A DNA stretch of 64,000 bases, from contig JAKSZP010012325.1 of the NCBI GenBank assembly GCA_022478985.1, positions 1-64,000 of the forward strand. Reading direction: 5' to 3'. This document shows, piece by piece, positions 10,699-22,757 of this stretch. Every line of letters starts with the position of its first letter. Position 1 is the first letter of the stretch. The notes under the pieces are model-generated. The model was given only the letters and a program-made list of their open reading frames with translations, did not search any database and was not told the DNA's origin. A program made the translations under genes and the position numbers. The DNA comes from Massospora cicadina. Lineage: Eukaryota; Entomophthoromycota; Entomophthoromycetes; Entomophthorales; Entomophthoraceae.

Positions 10699-11590
10699 CC
10701 CAACAACCTTATGAGCAGCTTGAACATTAGCTGCTCTTTCCAACAGCTTTGGGAATAATAGCTGCTTTCCATTAATCCTCTTAAAAACATGTCCATACAT
10801 GGTCTTGGTGTTTTCCATCACTTTTCAAAGTGCACTTTGAATTTCCCGAGGCTTGTTCCCAATTTCTCTGTTGACTATTCTCTGGAATAACTCATCCGCC
10901 TGCTGGTATACCATCTGGACCATTGGTAACTGCAATAATCCTTCCACATTTTGATGAAAAGCCTCCACTTGGTGGACAATCTCATAATCCTAAGCCTGTA
11001 ACTTTAATGCCCATGGAACCAGTCGTCCTTCTGGTTCTTGCAAATTGTGAAGCCAACACAACAATGAGTGGTCCATTACCACTTTAAAGTGCATTCCATG
11101 GATGTGCACCCAAAATTGTTTACAGGCGTAAATTAATGCAAGGTATTCATGCTCAGTTACAGTGTAGTTCCTCTCAGCGGCTGTGAGCACCTGTCTCACA
11201 TATGCCACCAGATGTTTGTCCCTAAGTTCATCTACTTGGCTTAATATGGCACCAATCGCCACTAATGAAGCATCAGTTTATATAATAGATTCCCAATAAA
11301 AATTTATACAACAAAATTGGAGAATCTATTAGGTACTGACATATCTCATCAAAGTATTCCTGTGCTTATTCATTCCATATGAATCCTTTTTTTGGATCCT
11401 TCAACAGATGGAATAAGGGCTCACCGATTCTGGAAAAATCCTAAAGAAATCTTCAATAGTAACCGACCATTACAAGGAACACTTGGATATCTTGGACACT
11501 CTTCAGCACAATTATTCATTCTATGGCTATGATCTTCTGGTAGATTGATACCCCAGCAACCCATGTCAGCAATCACATCTCATCATAGGT
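10699..11590 (-). pseudogene. Gypsy relic D: RT connection, RNase H and start of integrase
   Basis: Read on the minus strand, the first part holds the end of RT (VQDIQVFLVMVGYY, then GEPLFHLLKDPKKGF). An open RNase H segment (11262-10990) follows with MAIGAILSQVDE, YTVTEHEYLALIYACKQF and VVMDHSLLCWL. The approach to integrase ends at AAHKVVG and resumes as HGGLRKT at 2808. RNase H removes the RNA strand during cDNA synthesis. Upstream of about 11590 the similarity to RT stops abruptly, so the 5' half of D is missing or was replaced by the repeat at 11.62 kb. Stops are present in the RT part. Confidence 0.78.
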
Positions 11591-11617
11591 CCGAAAATCA
11601 TGGACCATAAAAAGCAG

Positions 11618-11865
11618 TATTTAATAATTTATTTCTTTTATATGTTTTTCATTTTTCTTTTGCAATGGGACTTTAAACCTACAAAAAGGTTCAGAGTTCC
11701 TTCTTTTCCCCTTCATCCAAACTGGGTCCTAGGTATACTCTGACCTGACAGTTATCATGGTTCAAAATCTTATCCTCTTAAGATTTAACCATCTATTTGG
11801 TTCAGTAAACTCTTTTAAGACTTGACCAAAATCTCAGGACATACTTATTTAATGGTTCAGAGGTC
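11618..11865. repeat. Second copy of the 1.5-1.78 kb direct repeat
   Basis: The same landmarks as at 1515-1782 occur in the same order and orientation: an AT-rich start, ATGGGACTT, CTAGGTATACT, and GGTTCAGAGGTCC units. It borders truncated relic D on one side and the gag-like remains of element I on the other. It probably marks a recombination or deletion junction between related Gypsy copies. Confidence 0.5.
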
Positions 11866-12774
11866 CTCTAGGAAAATTGCAACCATTTTCTCTTAGGTCC
11901 AATACTTCCAATTTTTTAGTATTGACCTTCTTCAATATACACCCAGCAGAACTTTTTCTTCACATATAGGCTACATTTGCCAACTTTGACAATACTCTTT
12001 TATTTTCATCCATTAGGCCTTCAATCCCAACTGGTTATTCGTCCAACAGGTCCTAATTTCATCTCATATTATGGCAACTGATGCTTGAACTTTGTATCTC
12101 CTTAGTCAACAGTTCTGTTTGATTGTTCAGATCATTTTTCTCCTAAAACGATTTTTGGCCTTCGTGGCCATCCAAAACGTTGAAACTAATTCCACTGGCG
12201 GATCTGGAAACGACCCCTTTATCACACAGATCGTTCTGGCTTGTTAGCTTCATCCAATTTAGTCTTGAATTGATGAACTCGTCTCCAGCAATTTCTGATC
12301 ATTGATTGAGTGTTATTGAGTCAAAAGATTCTCTTCACTATCTTGAAATAATTGCTTCCTATTTTTGACTTCATATCTTCATTGGTATGGCAATACAATC
12401 CTCTTAAATGATTGCTTCCTATTTCGACCAATGCCTCATCTAAACACTCACTCCTCAGGACTAATTAAAGCAGACCCAATTTCAACCTGAGTTGGCCCTG
12501 ATGATCCTCTTAATCTCAGGTAAATGTCAGGTGGAACAGGTTTTCTTGCAGCACTAGATAGTTCCATATCTAGGCTGCAAGTCCTTTTCCCAGATATTGA
12601 GTATCTTCAATTTGCTTCACTCAGAGCTCCACTTCTGAGCTGGGTGAACGCCAATGAATGTGATCCACTTCACGTTCTGTCTTCATTAATGATACTTTCC
12701 TTAGTAACTTTTTTCTAGAATTGGAAACATCTTCATATGACATCATGTCTTAATATCTTCTACTCAACTAAACC
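11866..12774 (-). pseudogene. Element I: gag-leader remnant of a Gypsy relative
   Basis: This region lies directly downstream (minus strand) of a primer-binding site, so it should be gag. Minus-strand frames are short and broken but rich in Gln, Glu, Asn, Ser and Leu, as in the helical gag region of elements A and C. No zinc knuckle or pol sequence follows before the repeat at 11.62-11.87 kb, so most of the element is missing. I cannot define a start codon. The plus-strand open frame at 12524-12718 is probably a chance antisense frame. Confidence 0.4.
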
Positions 12775-12790
12775 CCTGTAGTGAACACCA
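12775..12790 (-). promoter_or_regulatory. Primer-binding site of element I
   Basis: The minus strand reads TGGTGTTCACTACAGG, one base different from the site of C, E and H. A probable LTR begins about 3 bp further right. Confidence 0.7.
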
Positions 12791-12793
12791 CTT

Positions 12794-13360
12794 TGTAAAA
12801 AATTAAAAAATATTGATTATTTTCGACCAATAACCCCTATTAACTTATTACTTGCACACGTTCAGGTTTTGTGCAATTCTCCACTCTGTATAATAGTTGA
12901 TATAATCGTTTGATAATAGTATGATGACTATTATTCATAGTTTAGTGGAATTACTAGATTTTGGCTCTAACGCTCAGCCAGTATTTCCTCTCAAAATACT
13001 CATGATGTCTTGAAATAGGGATTTATTCCCCCATAATGCCTAACTTGATCTACTCTTAGATCCCTGTTTACGGTTTCTCTGATTTGACACACAGTTGGCA
13101 GCGATCCCCAATTTGATTCTGCTTCCTCTCTGGATCCCCGCTCAGATCCTTACTCTTTTTCTTAAAGAGTCTCCTATCGCACATATAAATAATATCCCTG
13201 AGATAGAATAGAACAAATGGATGCTGATAAAGTTTACAAAGCTATGACTTAAGTAAAAGTGATAGTCTGGCAAATACCATAATACTATATGGTAAAAAAG
13301 ATATGTTAAAAACTATATTATTTATTAGTTAATTCTAGGGAATTTATGGTGGGTATTCAG
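12794..13360 (-). repeat. Probable 5' LTR of element I (right end uncertain)
   Basis: The segment starts TGTAAAAAATTA next to the primer-binding site. It contains the phrase AATAACCCCTATTAACTTATTA, here trimmed by decay, which resembles the AATAGCCCCTAT block in the LTRs of C. I found no second copy in the window, so the right boundary is an estimate. Confidence 0.4.
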
Positions 13361-14400
13361 CGCCCAATCCTTGATTGACACCTTCTCAATGAAATGGCAG
13401 CCGTTGCCATTGAATCACCCATCCTCATCTAAGTAGCGATGGTCTTCCCCATCCTGGCTAGGATTTCATAATTGGACATTTTTGAGACCTAAAATGGAAC
13501 GAGTCAGAAAACGTGTCCCTAACATTTTCCTCTTGATCCAAGTGAACCAACCATATTTGGAAAGCGACCTGCTTAGGTAACTGGACTTGTTACCCATTAA
13601 GGCAGGTCGTGAAAAACTAATCAATTTGCTAGTTGCAGGCAGCATCACTCGCCTTACAACTTACTCCCTAAATCCCCAATCAGTTGGTGATAAAACCCAA
13701 CTGATCCAATCAGTACACCTGATACTTAATCAGCTATCAGATGCCCCTATTTTGTTGGCAACTTTGCCCAATGAGATCTTAAGCATTCATCCAGATTGAT
13801 CCCTGACAGATCAGACCATGCAAATAACCTAAAATCCCCCAAACATAGTTACCCCAAAATCAGGGTCAACCAATTTCTAATTCACCTCGCATTAGGGAAT
13901 TATCCCCTAGCAATCCCTGGTAATGTGGCCAGCTGGGAATATGGAAAAATTCCCAACAGGGAGAAAAAGCATAAGATTTATTATTCAATACCCACTTTTT
14001 AAGGGAGATGAGGAGTTAATATCAGGGGCTATCTAAGCCGTCCAAGCCTAGATCTAATAGATAAGCAAATCAGGGATTTGGTACAAGCCCCAATTAAAAC
14101 AGTTGATCTGATAGAGCTTACCTCATAGCTCAGGCTTGATCCCCAAAGTTGGGTGACTCTGAGGGAGCAGGATTTTGACATATCAGTCAAGGTTGATCAC
14201 CAATTTTGATCAAATTCAAATTCTTTCAGAGATGTTGCCCAACAGAAGTTTGGGCTTGTGGGTCAAATTGAGATTAATCACTGATCTCGATAACCATCAA
14301 CTTTTGTTGGGGATTATCCCCAACAGAAGTGTGGGCTTTGTGATCAGTTCAGGATCAATTCCCATTATTTGACATATCCAAATCCGCTGTTTGGGTAGGA
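13361..14400. other. Unrecognised sequence with a degenerate tandem repeat
   Basis: Only short frames are present on either strand. At about 14190-14365 two diverged units of roughly 90-105 bp follow each other, each with CCCAACAGAAGT, GTGGGCTT and a TTGATCAA or GATCAATT element. I see no domain, LTR pair or RNA gene. It may be the remains of a further mobile element. Confidence 0.35.
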
Positions 14401-14409
14401 TTCCCAAAA

Positions 14410-15130
14410 TGCCCCATGGCTTCCACCTCCGCCGTTTCCACCTCTCCTCCTTCTGTTGTCAGGCTGGCTGCTGCCTTGCCCAACTTTTTTGAGTGGGGCA
14501 TGATCCTCCCACCCCAACCTCAGCTAATTCTGGTGCTGCTTCTAAAGCAGCAACCAATCAAAATTCTACTTTAAAAAAGTTTTTGGAATTACGAAATCCT
14601 GAGCTGATGGATTAGACAGTTTCAGCTGAGCTGCTGTGGTCAACTATTCACAGCCAATCAGGGTCCACCATCACACTGACTCCAGTGGCTGGCCCAGCAT
14701 TAGCTGAGATAAATCCAATCAAATGTCTCAAATGGATTGATGATAGCAAACGGCCATATAAAGTTAAGCCAGATTTCACTTTGGCAGATTTTTTGTAAAT
14801 ACTCTCAATTTGCGTCCCCACTGTTTTTGCTCTAAAAATGGTTTTCCTAACTATAAAACATTTAGAAAAAATGGCAGTAGAAGCATCACCTGCTCCTGCC
14901 AACACCCTCCTCCACCACCATCTTTATGAGGCGATGGAACCCCTGGTTGAGGGTATTCCCATCCCAAATTACCCCCATAATTTTGATGAAGATACAAAAT
15001 ATGAAATTGAGGAGCTCACTTTTGGTGTGAGCCGTGCATGCATAAATGTGACAAAAAATCTTCTTTTTGACCACAATTATCCCTAAACCCGCCAGCGCAT
15101 CAAGTTGTTCACTTGTGTTCCTGCTCTCAT
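14410..15130 (+). pseudogene. Degraded coding relic, family unknown
   Basis: Plus-strand frames look like eroded coding sequence. They begin with MASTSAVSTSPPSVVRLAA near 14418. A stretch with KWIDDSKRPYKVKPDFTLAD follows near 14730-14795. Then comes an 82-codon open frame (14838-15086) with HHHLYEAMEPLVEGIPIPN and NFDEDTKYEIEELTFGV. The pieces are in different frames or separated by stops. I do not recognise the family. It could be a dead host gene or an unfamiliar transposon gene. It ends about 300 bp before the LTR of element F. Confidence 0.35.
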
Positions 15131-15444
15131 CACTTTTTTGAGCATCAACTTGCTTAAAACATTGAATTGATGGATATTTCCGCCTCATTAATGAAGAAAA
15201 CCCACAATTATATCTCCTTATACCATATGTTGCTGATGCTCCTACCTAATGTTGTCCGCCATGGTCCTCCAGCTAAAGCGGGCACCATGAAAAATTTCCC
15301 CAAAGCTTCCATACCTTCTGATATGGCTTCCTAGGCTGTTAGCTAAGGTGCATTATCAGTATTTTTTAATTTAGATAATCCCTTTGTTTGGCCCAATTGC
15401 AAATAAAGATGCGTGGTGGCTCCCCCTTTTGGGTTGGGCATTAA

Positions 15445-16018
15445 TGGTGCTAAAAAGATAAAGAAATAATGACATAACTTTATTATAGTATAAATTGGGG
15501 TTTTAATGTTGCAATAAACAATATAAACTCCAAAAAAAGTATTGATAATACTATTGGGGGTAAAATCTGGAAGGGAGGATCTTGATCAAACAACACATAT
15601 GCAGATAGAATAATGCCTTTGTATCATATTGTTGATAGGGCAATATTATGAGTTAAATACCTAGGTTGAGTCAGACTGGAGGTCACTTAGGTTGATCATT
15701 TGGCAGCTTCTTAATTCTTACTTTTTTTTGGGTGCGTTTTAATTTGCTGCCTTGAGTACAAATATGAGTAATTATTGCCCGACCTTCAGATGATCTATCA
15801 ATTTAATGAGGCAGGAATTCATCTCAGGGTATCTTAGGCTCAGCTTGGGTAATCTAAGTTTCCTCAGAGATTTATAGAGCTGCGCTGACTATTGCTTTCT
15901 TTAGATAATTTATCAAGGTAATTGATTTACCCCTTCTTGGGTCTAAGTGTTTTTCAGATGAGGGAGTTAAAAAAGGTCATTATTCTTCCCATCATGTCTG
16001 AAATTGGGATATCTGACA
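15445..16018 (-). repeat. 3' LTR of element F
   Basis: This segment matches 22145-22752 with many substitutions. Shared blocks include TGCAGATAGAATAATGCCTT (one change in the other copy) and ATCATTTGGCAGCTT. The inner end GACA at 16018 is fixed by the adjacent purine tract; the outer start is approximate. Confidence 0.75.
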
Positions 16019-16029
16019 TCACCCCCTTC
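16019..16029 (-). promoter_or_regulatory. Polypurine tract of element F
   Basis: The minus strand reads GAAGGGGGTGA immediately before the LTR start TGTCAG. This position and composition fit the plus-strand primer of an LTR retrotransposon. Confidence 0.7.
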
Positions 16030-19000
16030 AATAATAGTTGCAGGTGAGTACTGTTGCAAGAATTATCTATAAACGCGGTTGATCATTTATCTAGTATCTA
16101 AATACTTGATTGAGTATTTGTCTCCGCATTTATAAGTGATAATATATGCCCATCCCAAATAATATAATATTTTACTCCTTGGGGGTGCTATTAAATTGTT
16201 ATAATATAGGATTAGGTCTGAAATCATAAAGGTGGATAAAGGTTGGCGAGTTGCATTTTCTGCTTGACCTTACCCTATAATTGCCATAGCTAGATTTTTC
16301 ATTGTCTGATTGAAGTTCTATCATCTTTTGGGCTAATCTTCTTAGTGCTTTTTCTGGCTCTTCGGTATTATCAAAGGTTCTTCACAAGCTAATAAAGCTG
16401 GGATTCCAAATTCTCTTCCATATAAGGCCTTGAAGGGAGATATTTTAATAATTTTATGGAAACTTATTTGGTAAGCTATAGAAGCACTTAGGAGTAATTA
16501 GTCTCAGTGTAATAGATTGATAGTGGCCATCTTGCATAGTATTGAGACCAACGTCCCATTCGCTCTTTATACATTCCTATTAGTTTATGGGTTTTAAGAT
16601 GCTGAGAATAGTTGTTGAGCTTCCATGATCGTAGCTAAGATCCTTAAAACTCTTGACATAAAGTTATTCCATCTATTGCATAATAGAATCTATGGGCAGC
16701 TGTGCCTAGTAGATTTTTTTGATGAAAAAAGTTAGCGGTAGCTTTAGTGGTCTGCACGGGAATGGTAATTACTTTGACTCACTTTGTAAAATGATCAGTC
16801 CCTACTAGGATGTATCAATTTCCTCCTGTGGATTCAAGTAGTGGAACTACAACGTCTAAACTGATGGTGTGAAACGGCTGCTGAGGGGTTATGGGCTGGT
16901 ACTTGTATTTGGCCTTTTGCAGCATCTTCTTTTTACAAATTATGCGAGCATCTAAGACTTCCACTACAGATTTCAGTATTCCTTACCAATAGTAGTAATC
17001 TTTAATCTATTCATAATTTCCTAGCTCCTCCAAGTCCTATGGTGTTGTGAGCTTCCATTAAAACTGGCACTCATTCCAAAGGTCGCAATTAATGTAGCCA
17101 GTTGATTCTGACTTTCTTATAAAGTAATCCATCGAGAACCTTAGTATTTTGTGCATGCCATTTAAGCATTTCTTAACTGGTTTATCTTTGCCCTCACAAT
17201 AGTATGGCTTCATGAGTAGGTCATTTAATAATACAGCTTCGCTATTATTAAGTTATAGTAGGGGCAGACTTTTCAGTCCATCTACGTTCATGTGTTTCAT
17301 TCCAGCTCAGTGGACGATATTCATATAATAGTGATGAAGCTTGAGAGCCAATCTGGCTAGTCTTCCTGTCAGATCATTCATGTTTTGCACCCACTTTAGC
17401 AAAGCGTCTTCTGTCACAACTGTAAAGTTTGTACTATACAAGAAGGGCCAGAAATGTTTCACGACCAGTAGAACATCTAAGCACTCTTTTCTCCATTATA
17501 CTATAATTTTACCAGCTTTTGGAATGCATTTTTCTATATTATGACACCAGTTGGTCAAAGTCTTTCTCATTTACTTGAGAAAATATGGCGCCTATGGCTA
17601 AGTTGGAGGCGTTAGTAAACAGATTAATGTCTTCCCCTAGTCTGGATGTTGTAAGATCAGTTGCTTTTTCAGCAAACTCTTCAAAGAATTGAATGCAGTT
17701 TAGCTCTACTCAATATATGAAAGGGGTTTTTTGAAAAGCAGTCAGATAAGAGGTTCAGTGAGTTGAGTGAAGTTAGGACTAAATTGTTGGCAATATCCCA
17801 TCATTTGTAAGAATACCTGTATGTCTTGAAGGCTCTTCAGCTCCGGCATCTTGGAGATTTCTTCACCCTTATCATGCAAGGGTTGAATTCCTTCCCGCGA
17901 TATGTCATGTCATAATAATCCAAGTCCTGCTGGAAAAAGTACACTTTGGAGGTTTTAGTTTAATATGATTCTCTGTCAGTCATTGAAATACTGACTTAAG
18001 GTAATCTAAATGAACAAAAAAAGTTTTAAAAAGCACCTTTATGCCATCTAGGTTAAAATCACACTGCTGGGTTTAAGATCTTGCATGATGTGATCCATTG
18101 CTCATTAACGTGAGGCGGGAACTTTGCATAATCCCTAAGGGAGCTGGGTAGGCTGGAATAGTCTTTCTGGGAAAAGCAAAGCGCATTTTTCTTGGCATCA
18201 GGCGAAAGATCCATCTGCCTTAACCACTGGCGAGGCTCATCTCAGAAAAGGAATTGAGCTGGAGAGTCAGGCCAAATCATCATCAATCCTTGGATTTGCA
18301 TAGATTTCTTTCATAGTGAAGCTGTTTAGCTTCCTTTAATCCCTCACCTATGACTACATTCTTTTTCTTTTTAATTAATAGCGGGGATGACCATGTACTC
18401 TGGGAGGGCACAAGAAAGTTAGCATCGAATAAGTTGCTTGAGCTTAGACTTCATATATTGCTCTTCTACCTGCAAATTCCTATATGCTTTAATTGGATAA
18501 GAAGTTAAATCTTCAATGTCAATACTGAGTGTCCAGTCTTTTATGTGACCATAGTCAACCTCTGACGTGGATAAACATCTTGATAATCTTTAAGTAGTTC
18601 ATGAACTTTATTAAGTTCCTCCTGATTTTTCTTATAGATTATTTGGACTCTAGGGATAGCGCAAATTAAATTGTCAGCAGGTAGGCAAAATCAAGGTGAG
18701 TAACAATAGGATAAACCTTATCTATTTCATCAATTGGAAGTAGTTGACCTTATCATTTCTTGATGCTTCTTGAGTAGAAGACCATTGTTAGTTAAATTCC
18801 AAAGTGGTAGCTCAATGGGACGCTGATAAGCTAAATTGAGGATCTCTGGCAAAACTTTTTGGTTCAAACCTTCTTACCTCAACGACACTAGTGATATGTA
18901 GCAAGCATTTTGGGGGTATACTCAGGGTTATGTTAGTGGAAACCATTCTTTGTTCTCCTGGTTTGATTTTTACCTCCTCTGTGACATAAAATGGTATTCC

Positions 19001-22000
19001 CTATGCTGCATCTACTGAGTCAGGTAGCTTTTTCATGTTTCTTTCAGAGGTAGAATATTGCAAAGGTAAAGCAGAAACAAGGTATCTGACCAGACAAAAG
19101 TAATAATTCTTGCTAAAGTCTTTAAATCCAGTACAATGGGAACTTCATAGTTGAGTAGTGATAAATATCCTTCTTATAAGTTGATAACTCCTTCATATTC
19201 AATCATAAATTGCATCCCAATGAGTATACCATATATATGTTTTCCAGGGAACTGCAGGAGCAGGAAGTCTACTAATTTTCCAACTTGGCTGGCAGAGATA
19301 AGTATGCACCTATCGCCTTGGTGCTATTTGGAATGGCAAAACTATACTACTGAGTGTATTTAAGGTCTGGGAGAGATTGATTTTTTTATATGTCATGATG
19401 ACACAACATTATAGTTGATCCCATATCCAAATAGCCATAGCTCGAACCTTTTAAATTACCACTTCCATTTTGATAATGAGGCTTTCCAAACTTTGGTGGA
19501 AGGACTAACACCTCCTTGAGGCGGAACATTGCATTGAGCTTTCAGTAAGTCTCAGGATACTTATTCTTGATCTTTATCATATTGTTCATGATTGATATGG
19601 GTCAGATCAATAGGAGGAGGTGCTAATCAGCATCACTGGTTGTAGCAATTACTCTAATACACCCAAAACCTGACTGAGGCAAGTGCCTTCAGGAACCTGG
19701 GCGTCATCAATATTTTCACATTCAAACAGTTTATAATGGCGAGTTGAGCAGGTAAACCTAAAACGTAAAACCCTGTAACCTAATAACCCCCTTCAGAAAC
19801 ATCATCAGGTTTGTTTAAATGCAGGTGAGGTGAGCGATTAGCAGTGTTTCATCTTCAGGTAGTTTTGGTCAATCAGCTTTAAAGCTACCTTACCCTAAGA
19901 CAACCTTTCTTTTCCCTGATTGGCAAGAGCAGGGTTCTTTATGAAGCACATTTTCTTGTTATAGTTATTTTAAAGTATTTTTATCTTGTTTTCTCATCCT
20001 CTTAGTCTTCGCTTCTTCCATGGTATACACTCTGGATTTTGTGGATGCTTTTGTGAGGTCTCTGGATTGTGTATGTCAAATACATCAAGCAGTGCTTTTT
20101 TAATGTCTAGGACAGAGTTTAAGCATTATTTGACGGACGTGACGTGCATGACAATGTAATGGTTACTATGAAAACCAGTTATAATGCAGCTACAGCATCG
20201 TCCAGAGTAAGCATCCTTGAGGTCAACAGCATTTGGGCCTCCTTATAAAAGTGATCAGCAAATTCGGCAAGGGTTTAATTTCTCACAAAGCAATTCTCAT
20301 GAAAATCTAGTTTCTTTCACTATCTTGCTCTGCTTTGACCCACATTCCTTAATAGCGCATCTTTAACTTCTCTCCAGGTATGCAGGTCGTCCATATGATT
20401 TACCATAACTTTTGGAACATATGGCTTAATTAGACAAAACATGCTTAACCTTTTGAAAATATGTCGCACCTTCCATTGCAGCTTCATAGATGTAGAGGCA
20501 AGATGTGATGCTCCCTTTGCCAGGTGTAAGCTTATCCTTTAACATAGGCTTAATGATAGTGGCATTTAATCTGGTAACAACTTGTACACTGAGAGCTTCA
20601 GATCTGGTAATTTCAGTTATTACGTCACTCTTTTCAACTTCATGTTCTAGTCAATGTATTTGGTCCTGTAGAAGTTTTGAAATGTAGCTCATTTTCCTTC
20701 AAAGTAGGTATTAGCATGACATCCAGCAGATTGATTCTTCTTTCAAGATTGACTTTACTGTTCTCCAAGTTCTTAATGCAGATGTCCAGATCATGAATTT
20801 ATTATAGAGCAGATGAGCAGTAGGATTGTCAAAGCTTGCACTCCTCCTTTAAACTACGATGCGCAATTAGAATCCTCCTTAACCTTTTTACGTTTGGTGC
20901 TCTGAGGAGGCTTTTCAGTCTTAGCTTTAAACTCTTATGTGAGACTATTCCAGCGTTTCTCAGCTTAATTGAGGCGACGATAGACTTGGTTATTGTCCTC
21001 CTGGCTAAGGGGTTTACCTCTCAAAAAGCTCTCCATTTCTTTGAGTCGCTTGGTAAATGAAAGAGTAGATGTTTGAGTCACACATTTTACTAAATCCTGT
21101 TTGACCTGGACTACTTGATAAAAGGTATTATGTGACACTAATGGAGTCTCAGAGATTCAATGATCCTTCAGATCCTCAATTCGTCGTAAGGTTTGCTCTA
21201 GACAGGCCTTAAGAACAGAGATCTATATTTCCTCCTGGTGTCAGCTAGTGGAAGCTTTAGATGCCATTTTGCCATGGGCTTCGCAATCATTTCATCATAG
21301 CTCTTTAGCAAAAACTTCAAGTAATCGCTTGGTATTTTCATTTGATTCTGATATGTCTCTTCATAGGAGCTTCACAATCTTTTCTACATGCTTGATAGCA
21401 CCGGTTTCAATAGCCCCTATTTGATTATAAAGCTAATTATTGTAGTAACCTTTTTGTTAAAATCAAACGGCATATCAATCTGATATTTTTTGATACTAGG
21501 TTAAATATCGCTCATAGGCCATCTGTAAGTCCTTAAGTATTTATATGATGAACTTCCTCATTATGGACTCCAAGTAAATGCACAATATGCTAAAGCACTT
21601 GGTGTATGAATTACAAAAAATATTGAGAGAGATTTAAAAAACTTGACTATAACTCTTTGAGAGAGAACTAGATTCATAAAGTTTCATGAGAGATCTGTCC
21701 ATGTGTGGATGCCCTTTTGCTATTGCCTCTTTCTCCTGGGTTAATGACTCCATAAACTAACTATTTAACTCCTTCATTGGAGAGCCAAGCAAGATAATGA
21801 GATTCAGGATTTGTATAGAATTTTCTTTAGCTTCTTTAAATGTGACGATGGGTGGACTTCCCATTTGATCATCTTCTTCACTGTTTACATTGTGCACCAA
21901 GCGGGTACACTATCAATTAATTTACTCTCATGGTGCAATCAACTAATTGCAGGTATTTTTAAACATTGGGGGAATTACTGTTTTGAGCACCAGCCTGCTG

Positions 22001-22144
22001 GGCTTCCATTTTTAAGCTCAATGGTGTTATGCATAAGAAGCCTGAAAGTCAATACTTGTCCAACTAAATCACATAACAAATATTTTTTACATAAAAGGGT
22101 GCCAAGTCACCACTTATGTCAAATCAGATAGAGTATCCGTCCTA
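16030..22144 (-). pseudogene. Element F internal region: decayed gag-pol
   Basis: The minus strand retains only fragments. Gag lies roughly between 19.6 and 22.1 kb. A possible protease site, LDMGSTI, lies near 19.43 kb, where the DTG motif would be. RT is near 18.4-17.8 kb (STWSSPLLIKKKKNV and then HLDYLKSVFQ...IKLKPPKCTF). RNase H lies near 17.65-17.35 kb (AIFSQVNEKDFDQLV). Integrase is near 17.0-16.5 kb (ISLDVVVPL and then YILVGTDHFTK). Stops and shifts occur every few dozen codons. These enzymes once copied and inserted the element. The short plus-strand frames in this interval (for example 20836-21060 and 21811-22131) are antisense and probably meaningless. Confidence 0.7.
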
Positions 22145-22752
22145 TGGTAATTATGGAGAGATGACTTATTGAAGTCAAGTACAAAAACGAGATAAGGAAT
22201 TAATGACGTAACTTTATTACAATATAAATTAGAAGTTTTTATATGTCACAATTACAATATAAACCCCAAAAGGAAAATGATTAATGATAGTGAGGGTGAA
22301 ATCTGGAAGGGAGGACCTTGGTCAGGCAACGCATATGCAGATGGAATAATGCCTTTGCATCATATTTTTGATAGGGCAATATTATGTTTTGAATACTAAA
22401 GTTGGGTCAGACCGGGGGTCTCTTAGGAGGATCATTTGGCAGCTTTTTGATTCTTACCCTTTTTGGGTACGTCTTAATTTGCTGCCCCAAGTGCCACTAT
22501 GAGTGGTTGTCACCTAACTTTCATATGATCCGTCATTTTGATGAAGCAGGAATACATCTCAGGCTATCTTCGGCTTGACTTGGTCCATAAAGTTTTCTTA
22601 GAGTTGAATAGAGCTATGCTGACTATTGAATTCTCCAAATAATTTATCAAGTTAATTGTTTAACCCCATTCTTGGGTATAAGTGTCAATCCAGCTGATGA
22701 AGTCAAAAAGTCAATATTATTCCCATCATGTCTAAGATCAGGATATCCAACA
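22145..22752 (-). repeat. 5' LTR of element F
   Basis: This is the partner of 15445-16018. It ends ATATCCAACA, and 5 bp later the LTR of element E begins. No primer-binding site of the type seen in C, E and H could be found on its inner side. Confidence 0.72.
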
Positions 22753-22757
22753 CAGGT

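Larger units (their letters stand above)
15445..22752 (-). mobile_element. Ty3/Gypsy LTR retrotransposon F (very old)
   Basis: Two direct repeats bracket a heavily decayed minus-strand pol and gag. They are 15445-16018 and 22145-22752, sharing GGGTAAAATCTGGAAGGGAG-type blocks and CTGACTATTG. A clear purine tract (GAAGGGGGTGA on the minus strand) abuts the left LTR start TGTCAGATATCC. Domain order on the minus strand is gag, protease, RT, RNase H, integrase. I found no convincing target duplication, and the outer LTR ends are approximate. No open frame exceeds about 106 codons, so this is among the oldest elements here. Confidence 0.8.

Noticed and set aside
20836..22131. Plus-strand ORFs of 74 and 106 codons within element F
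   Set aside because: They are antisense to the gag region of F, with no motif and ordinary composition for chance frames.
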